Shown here piece after piece: positions 57,195 through 64,000 of a DNA stretch of 64,000 nt (positions are counted from its first letter, which is position 1; the number at the start of each line of letters is the position of its first letter). Source of the DNA: Sordaria brevicollis (taxonomy: Eukaryota; Ascomycota; Sordariomycetes; Sordariales; Sordariaceae); the NCBI GenBank assembly GCA_033439795.1, contig JAUTDP010000009.1, positions 3,100,001 to 3,164,000 of the forward strand, written 5' to 3'. The position numbers and the translations under genes are program-made. The notes below the pieces were generated by a model. The model saw only the letters and a program-made list of their open reading frames with translations, had not been told where the DNA came from and made no database searches.

Positions 57195-57618
57195 TAACCA
57201 TGTGCAGGGAAGAAAAAAAGCAAAGTTCATGATTTTTTACCATAGGAATCTGATCTCCTTTTCTCACCGATTTAGCAAGGGAAGTTGATAGAGAGGTAGG
57301 ATCCGGGAATAACCTCTCCTCAAACACTCCCACTCCGGCTCCCACTCAACTACCGACACTAACAGAACCCCCTGTCAAGTTGAAGACGTCCAAGTGTCAA
57401 CGTCGCCAAGTCCGCTAGCAACGCCTCTCCCGCTGAACTCCCGGGGACAGTTTAGCAGACTCCAGGCTCTGACGAATGCCAAGTCATTCCCAAAGCTTCA
57501 ACGTTTCCCGGAGTGAAGGCCGCTGTGGTTCTTGATATCTCAGTGTTTAGACCTTCTCTTGGGTGTCTATGGTAAACATCATCCCTGGATCACCCAAGAA
57601 ATAAGGCAAAATTCACAA

Positions 57619-58965
57619 TTATCCCATGATGTAGTACCGTAAGAGGTTTGACCGTAGAGATAACGTTATCAACCCATCTCAACCACTCCATCACTTGCTG
57701 TGCTATCCCATCCAACGACCAGCCCAGAACTTTTCCTGACTCGAAGCAACATGGAATTTTTGGCAAGTGTGGTGTGGGCATCGTCCATTCTTCGAAGAAT
57801 CCCGATCCCTAAAAGTCTCCACCTTTGAAGCATCAGGCCTGTCCCCTGTATCAATAACTCCATCGTCAGCAAGAAGTGGGTTATTTTCTACAGTGGTTAA
57901 GTCTCCGCTGCAGGGAGGACCGTTGCGGGATTTGGAAGGGCGGATGGGGCGTTGGGGCGGTCTTTTTTAGCCGGTTGATGACGTCGATGGATTCTGGAAT
58001 GGTCTCACTCTCATGAGGAAACTCTTGCACGTTGATTTGAGTGCATCGCCGCGAGAAGAAGTGTTGATGACTGATATGGCGGCGTTACATGATCACTGCA
58101 TGGATTAGAAATAGCCGCCGTTTCAACTACCACCAAAGAAGTTCTTGACCGTCTGTTGATCACCCCCTTTGGTACCTCTATTCTCAAAGCCGAGATATCC
58201 ACGAGCCAGCAAGGTACTCCTTCTCAGCGGTGTGTCCTCCCAACTCCCAGTGTCCCAAACCAACTGATTGCGAATACCTTCCAGTCTTCTTCCACTGGAA
58301 CATTCCGATCCTACCCGTTATCAACTCACCCAAAATCCACCCTGCCTCGGATTTTACCATCCTGTGTCTCCATCACTTTTTGCGCTGTTAATGGAATCTG
58401 AGACATTAGTCCTGCCGAGACGGCCGCGAGTTTCATCCGGCCCTTGCCCGTGGCCCCCGTCTTCGCCCGGACCTAGAGTGGGGCACAATCCGGAGTTAAG
58501 TGGGTCCCAGGACGGCAATTGCCTACCGGGACGCTCGGGAACTAGTCCTGCTAGTGAAGGGTATTGGGTATTGACGACGACGAGATGAGACACGAATGGG
58601 AGGGGAGAAGCTTCGCTTATCAAGCGAGGAGGCGTTGGAGATGGTTGGTTCATGCGGATGAAGAATGAAGAACCGGTGTGGGAGTTGAGGCTCTCGTCGT
58701 CGATGTTACCGTCCGTTGGACTGGTTCCGACGGTGTTTTTCTAGAATGGTGCGGTGTCATCATCAAGAAGGTCTGATCGGTTTCGGTGAATAGGTGACGT
58801 TGGCATCTGGTGCCCGACGGGATTCATGCCTCATCGAACTTGATCATCTTGAACATCTTTGATTAGATGATTAGATAGAATTCCGGCCAGTCGGTCAAAT
58901 CTGATCTCGCTCCTTGTTCGGCCGTCACTCTCAGAGCCTGAAATCCTGATATCTTGATTTGACTA
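57619..58965 (-). pseudogene. Possible decayed protein-coding gene in a single frame
   Basis: On the minus strand one and the same frame carries protein-like runs from about 58960 to 57625 with no frameshift: GMNPVGHQMPTSPIHRNRSD (about 58830), a 128-codon uninterrupted block with GTSPTDGNIDDESLNS and GLVPERPGRQLPSWDP, and an 87-codon block with ADDGVIDTGDRPDASKVETF and CPHHTCQKFHVASSQEKFWA. It is cut by fourteen stops; most could be C-to-T changes of Gln or Arg codons. Caution: fourteen stops in about 450 codons is not far below chance (about 21), so the case rests on the long open blocks and residue composition. The Cys/His pattern hints at a zinc finger but is incomplete. Confidence 0.35.
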
Positions 58966-60021
58966 CGCGAGGCCTTCAAATTTCTTTCCAGTTCATCGTA
59001 TCTCCTCCTCCACAATGTGTCAATCCCAGCTGGACTTGACCCGGTCAGCCCTTATCGCCCTTCTCTCTGTGTACGAGACACTTGTTCGTGTTCCTATTCC
59101 CAGCTATCTTCTCATAGCCATCAGCTCGGATCTCTCCCACGGAGTGGATGATGACAGACGAGTTGCTGACCTAAACCGTGACCTAAAACAATCCCGGAAC
59201 GAATCCAGCCCCAAGCGCCGCCCATTTCTCGTCCGAGCTTCGGCCGTGCACCCACCCCTTCATCCCAATCCAGATTCGAGGCTTCATCCCATATCATCCT
59301 TGATATCGATCATCATGGGAAAACCTTGAGTGACAAAGTGGGAGTTGCCGAAGCTTCCCGTGCGGTGCCCCTTTTCTTGCCACGTCCACGATTTTCTTAG
59401 GCAGAGGTACCAACACCGGCGGACCAGCACAGACGGAGTTTCTCGGGACTTGTCTTGTCTGTCACTGTCACTGAGTACCTTTCTGGCAGTAAATTGGTGA
59501 TGAACACTGACAGCAACCATGGCGGTGTCTATCAAGTACACCTGGTACATACACCAGGGGTTTAGTAAGAAGCGGTACCGGCCTCGCGGAACCACGGAAC
59601 TTTCTTCGAACTTTCCACGGCATGGTCGGTGCTCCGAAAGCAAGCTGGATGGATGGAACTCGTGTGATTTGATGCGTGTCCATGTGTGCCGTGTGTGCGT
59701 GCTATTTCCAGAACTAACTGGCCCCCGGGCCCCCGGCGAATATTATCATGGCTGGCCACCGTTCATGCCCGGGATCCGAATTCCGCTCGGGACGATCATT
59801 GTTGGGTGTGTTATATATCTCTAGTGTCTTGTCTCTTTTGAACTTTTGGAAGTTGCTGCTGTTATCGTATCTCCGTATCATTCATCCCTATCATCAACCA
59901 CACTACCATCATAACTGATTGTTTACTTTCCCCCTTCCCCCCTTTTTTCCTAACCCCCACCACTTATCTTCAACCTCTATCACCCCAAACTTGGTCACCC
60001 AACTGAACACACACACCAAAA
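58966..60021. other. Intergenic region
   Basis: An open plus frame at 59015-59329 (MCQSQLDLTRSALIALLSVY) has an ATG but no family features and is not called. The right end is the promoter and CT/CA-rich leader of the dehydrogenase-propeller gene. Confidence 0.5.
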
Positions 60022-61970
60022 ATGACCTGGTCACCCCCCATCATCGGCTCCCGCCCCGTCGCCATCCTCGGCGGCGGCGTCCTCGGCCGCCGCATCGCCA
60101 CCTCCTACGTAGCCGCCGGCTTCAACGTCCACATCCGGGACCCCTTCCCGCAAGCCCGCATCGACGCGCTCAAGTACATTGACGAAAACAAGGAATCCTA
60201 CACCTCCTTCTGCCCCTCTGGTCGTCCCTCTTCCGGGTATGGCACCTACACCGCGTCCGAAGACATCGAGAGTGCCGTCAAGGACGCCTGGCTAGTCATC
60301 GAGGCCGTTCCGGAGAAGATTGAGTTGAAGATTGACACGTTCGCGGAGCTGGATAAGTATGCGCCCAAGGATTGCATTATTGGGTCGAACTCGAGCAGTT
60401 TTAAGAGCAGCTTGATGATTGAGAAGGTTTCGGAGGAGAGGAAGAGACTGTGCTGTAATGTGCATTATACGATGCCGCCGACGATTAGGACGGTGGAGTT
60501 GATGACGGATGGGTTTACCCATGAGGAGATTTTCCCTTTCCTGAGTGAGGTGTTGAGGAAGTGTGGCATGTTGCCGGCGACGGCTAGGAAGGAGAGTACT
60601 GGGTGAGTTTTTTTCCCTTGTTTCCCCCCTTTTACTACTGCATGCAGACTCGCTAACTCTCGCTCACCCCCAGCTTCATCTTCAACCGCCTCTGGGCCGC
60701 CGTCAAGCGCGAAATCCTGCTCATCCTCACCGAGGGCGTGTCCGACGCCGCCGAGATCGACCGCCTCTGGTCGCACATGTTCCAAACCTCCGTGCTGCCC
60801 TGCCAGCTGATGGACCGCGTCGGCCTCGACACGGTCGCCTTCATCGAAGACAACTACATCAACGAGCGCGGCCTCGACGGCTCGTCCACCGTCGGCTGGC
60901 TGCGCTCCAACTACATCAGCCAGGGCAAGCTCGGCCTCAAGACCCCCGAGCAGGGCGGTCTCTACCCCCCCGCTAGCGTGGAGGTTAACCCCCCTCTCAA
61001 CTCTGCTGTCTCTGCCTCTTCTGAGAAGCAGGAAAAGAAGGAGATGCCCCCCCTCTTTTTGTTAGATGTCGGTCTAGGCTCCAACTCCCCCTCCTACCCT
61101 TCCCTAGCCGGCATCTCCACCAACGGCAAGATCCTCCGCCTCGACTCTCCCAACTCGCCCCCCAAGGCTTTGGTAACCGGCCTGCCCGCCCCCGACGGCA
61201 TCGACGTCGACCCCTCCGCCGACAGGATGTACTGGACCAACATGGGCGCCGACGTGTCCGCGCGCGACGGTAGTCTAATGTCCGCCCGCCTCGACGGCAC
61301 CGACCGCAAGACCCTCCTCTCCAACGGAACCCTGACCACCCCCAAGCAGCTCATCCTGGTCAAGGACCCCCTTTCCCCCAACGGCAGCGAAAAACTCTAC
61401 TTCTGCGACCGCGAAGGCCTGTCCGTGCACCGGTGCAACGTCGACGGTTCCGGCCACGAAGTTTTGGTCCAGAACCCCGGAACGGCAAAGGATATCAAGC
61501 ACTGGTGCGTCGGCATCACGGTCGACTTGGCCAGGCGCAAGTTCTACTGGACGCAAAAGGGTCCTAGCAAGTCCAACCAGGGACGGATCTATCGCGCCAA
61601 CTTGGATTTCCTGCCCGGTGAGGACGGTAGCAACCGCTCGGATATCGAGGTCGTGTTTGAGGGTTTGCCGGAGCCGATTGACCTGGAGATTGAGTCCGAG
61701 ACTGGGGTTTTGTACTGGACGGATCGCGGTGAGCACCCGAGGGGTAGCTCGCTTAACTGTGCGCAGGTTGAGGGGGATAAGACGGTCAAGTTGCTGGCGA
61801 GACATTTCCATGAGCCGATTGGGTTGAAGCTTGACCTCGGCAGGGGCCAGATTTTTGTTAGTGATCTTGGTGGAAGCGTGTACGCGGTTGATGTGAAGAC
61901 GGGGAAGAAGACGGTTGTGCATAGGGATGAGGGGTCGTATACTGGTATTGTTACGTTGCCTGAGGCTTAG
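60022..61970 (+). CDS. 3-hydroxyacyl-CoA dehydrogenase-like protein fused to a YWTD beta-propeller
   Basis: Exons 60022-60602 and 60674-61970 with a 71-nt intron (GTGAGT..CCAG), 625 aa. The N-terminal half is an NAD-binding 3-hydroxyacyl-CoA dehydrogenase domain: Rossmann motif VAILGGGVLGRRIATSYVAA, VIEAVPEKIELKIDTFAELD, the IGSNSSSFKSSLM strand and the catalytic-type NVHYTMPPTIRTVELM, in which the usual Asn-Pro is replaced but His and Glu are kept. The helical C-terminal dimerisation domain follows (FIFNRLWAAVKREILLILTE, crossing the intron). From about residue 340 the chain becomes a six-bladed-type propeller with YWTD-like signatures: RMYWTNMG, KLYFCDREG, KFYWTQKG, VLYWTDRGE and IFVSDLGGS. 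The substrate is unknown; the family resembles lambda-crystallin/L-gulonate dehydrogenase types as much as beta-oxidation enzymes. No peroxisomal signal at the end (LPEA). Confidence 0.92.
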
Positions 61971-63987
61971 ACGGTATCGTTCGTCGACTTGGGGTTGTTG
62001 TTTGCATAGGCGGATAGACGGATAGATTAGATGGACATGGCTGGGATAGATTAGATAGCATTGTGGTCCGGCGTTGACTTTTTTGGGTTATATCCGGCAA
62101 TTGTTTCTATAGAAATCATAGAGTTAGAATAGAAAGCTTTAGACGTTCTTCCTCTTTCCAGAAAATGTTGTCGTGAACTGTTTATTGGCACTTGACGATG
62201 ATGCCAGGGATGGAGGAATTACTGTTCCATGTCAGTCAGTCAAGGTTGGATTTCTATTCTGACGGAAGCTTCAGTACTTGGACCATTTCGATGAGGACTT
62301 GCCCCGCTGGATCATCAGGCACCGCACGATACATGTCCAAAAGACGCCACCAGTTCATCCCATACATACATGTAGGGAACATGACGTGGACATGCCCGCC
62401 CGGAACTTCAAGAATTCAAGATCTCGAAAACTTTGAAGACGACTTCCTTGGAACTGCTGTTGTCAATCAGGACATCATACACTTCTCAATAGAGCAAGTC
62501 TTTTTGCCCAAGACCGTCGGTTGGGGTAGGGTTCTTGTTGGATCTTCTTTGTTTGATGGATGCATGGTGGCCAATGGTACTGGACACTATCGGTACTTGT
62601 TCCTGAACTACCATCAGAGGTCGGCGAATCCTGACAGAACCACGGCACGTTGCGTAGAGGTATGCTTTCGTTATCAAGGATGCGTCGGAAGTGAAGGTCG
62701 CCGAGAAGACATCGTGATCGAGCAATCACCTCTAGCTCCGACTTTACGTTCTCTTGATTGTTGTTGGTAGATGTAAGTATCCTCGAATACCAATGCCGAC
62801 AGGCTTCTTGCCATCCCGTAGAGACAGACACTGGAGGATGATGTACCTTGGCCTCCGAAGAGTGATTTAAGAACCACTAGGTGTATTGGAGGTCCCATGT
62901 GTCTCTAGGAAAAAGTCGTAAAAACCAGGACGTTGTCTACCGGTCTGCTGGAGAAGCGTGGTCAGAACGGTTGTTACACTCTAGGGTTCTTTGCAGCAGG
63001 ACAGCTTCGACTCGGCTCGATTCGCTACCAGATGCCAGCAACAGCTTGATCAGTGTTTCGATTACTCAACCAAAAGATAGGCCAGATAAAGTACTGGCTC
63101 TTTCAATGTTTCTTTTACGTCGTTTCTCATGGTTTGTCAACTTATCGTTTGAGTGTAGACCTTGGCAGACAAGCCAGCGGTTCATTATACCGAGGAGGCT
63201 TCGATCACACGGATTGGAGATGTATCTGAAGGACTCTCAAAACAACGGTTTATGGCGGAACATCCACTTCATTTGGCAGGATGGTCTTGGACTCTTGGTA
63301 AGGTCTGAGCTGGAAGTCGAATTAGCAATGCTGTCGTCGTAACACGGGGGGTAGTGGGAGTATCTTGAAGCTGGAAACGACGGGACGAGAGACGAGTTCT
63401 ATTGACCTGTGCTCCGTAGCTGGTTTATGATTCAACCATCTTGGGGCTCCGAGCTGATATTGGAATTGGCAACAGAAGGATGACGGACAGCAGAAGGTTG
63501 TCCAGGTCAGACAAACGACAGCAAGATTAGAGTTGATGTGGCGGTACGTACCTCTCAAAGCGGGGAAGTTCAGTGAGAGTTGGAGAAGCGGTAGAGTCAC
63601 ACACCTGGGGTGAACACAGAAGCACAGCCGAAATGGGAAAATGCACTGCCTCAGCCAGCTGCATGATTGGTTGGCTGGGAGCTTGCAGTGGAGCATCTTG
63701 TCATTGTCTCACCCCACTTTTGAGACCACCACCAGATCGCGATCCACTTGTTGGACAGCACTGTAACTCTTGCCCTGGAAGGCTGACGCTGGCTGACAAC
63801 CCCGCCAATTCGGGACGTCTATTTCTTTGCCTCTCTTGGTCCATTTCTCTCCTTCTCAAATCTTCTTCTTTTCTTCATCATCAACACTCCAGTCTGGTGA
63901 CTCGGACTGGCACGACCGTTTGTATTTAACCGCATCCAGACAAACATCTCCCGGCCTCGAAAGAGAGGCCGCTTCTACCTTGCAAGA
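61971..63987. other. 2-kb region without supportable gene, carrying a degraded repeat
   Basis: A plus frame at 62192-62770 is open but overlaps the dispersed-repeat copy and shows no family motif. The last few hundred bases are C/T-rich and look like a fungal leader preceding the ATG at 63988. Confidence 0.45.
62250..62373 (+). repeat. Diverged dispersed repeat, copy 2
   Basis: Matches the minus strand of 50681-50900; the best part is 62341-62373. Relative to copy 1 about 30 bp are missing between ATACATGTCC and AAGACGCC. Confidence 0.6.
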
Positions 63988-64000
63988 ATGGCCGCCGCAG
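63988..64000 (+). CDS. Possible start of a gene cut by the window edge
   Basis: ATG at 63988 in an AAGAATGGCC context, after a C/T-rich stretch with CATCATCAACAC typical of fungal leaders. Only M-A-A-A is visible, so nothing can be said of the product. Confidence 0.3.

Noticed and set aside
1..64000. CRISPR arrays, operons, ribosome binding sites and bacterial terminators
   Set aside because: The window is clearly eukaryotic with spliceosomal introns; no regularly spaced repeat array is present.

Overview
The window looks like nuclear DNA of a filamentous ascomycete, most probably a Sordariomycete of the Neurospora/Sordaria type. The evidence is short introns (about 50-100 nt) with GT..AG ends and CTAAC-type branch sites, GC-rich third codon positions, long intergenic stretches, fungus-specific families (HET domain, Zn(II)2Cys6 regulator, membrane-anchored GH3 beta-glucosidase), and decayed genes whose premature stops are nearly all explainable by C-to-T changes, as repeat-induced point mutation (RIP) would leave. 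The genus is an inference.

Layout. 0-6 kb: gene-poor, with one uncertain small minus-strand gene (1868-2579), microsatellites and a coding-like remnant at the left edge. 6-16 kb: MFS transporter (minus), formyltetrahydrofolate deformylase (minus), a pseudogene of a fungal membrane protein with five in-frame stops, and a complete HET-domain gene. 16-21.6 kb: no recognisable gene, but a cluster of the octamer TGTTAGTG. 21.6-31 kb: aquaporin, coactosin/ADF-H protein (minus), GH3 beta-glucosidase with an apparent one-base frameshift in a C run, and an orphan coiled-coil gene. 34-37 kb: two hypothetical genes. 38-41 kb: coding relics. 41-44 kb: short-chain dehydrogenase and a secreted-protein gene whose 3' coding part is duplicated in tandem. 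47-50 kb: Zn2Cys6 regulator. 51-56 kb: a cytochrome P450 and a cytochrome b5 / cytochrome b5 reductase fusion, divergently transcribed from one 1.3-kb region. 56.8-57.2 kb: a MITE with 33-bp terminal inverted repeats and TAA target duplication. 57.6-59 kb: a possible decayed gene. 60-62 kb: 3-hydroxyacyl-CoA dehydrogenase fused to a YWTD beta-propeller. A new gene may start at the last bases.

The genes do not form one obvious biosynthetic cluster. The most coherent functional unit is the P450 / b5-b5 reductase pair: a P450 with no membrane anchor, an extra N-terminal domain and an altered I-helix, next to a candidate dedicated NADH-fed electron donor. The most unusual local structure is the tandem 75-codon duplication at 42.88-43.34 kb: 13 nucleotide differences between the copies and not one changes an amino acid.

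Limits: everything was read by eye. No alignment, splice-site scoring or database search was run, and family assignments rest on recognisable motifs.
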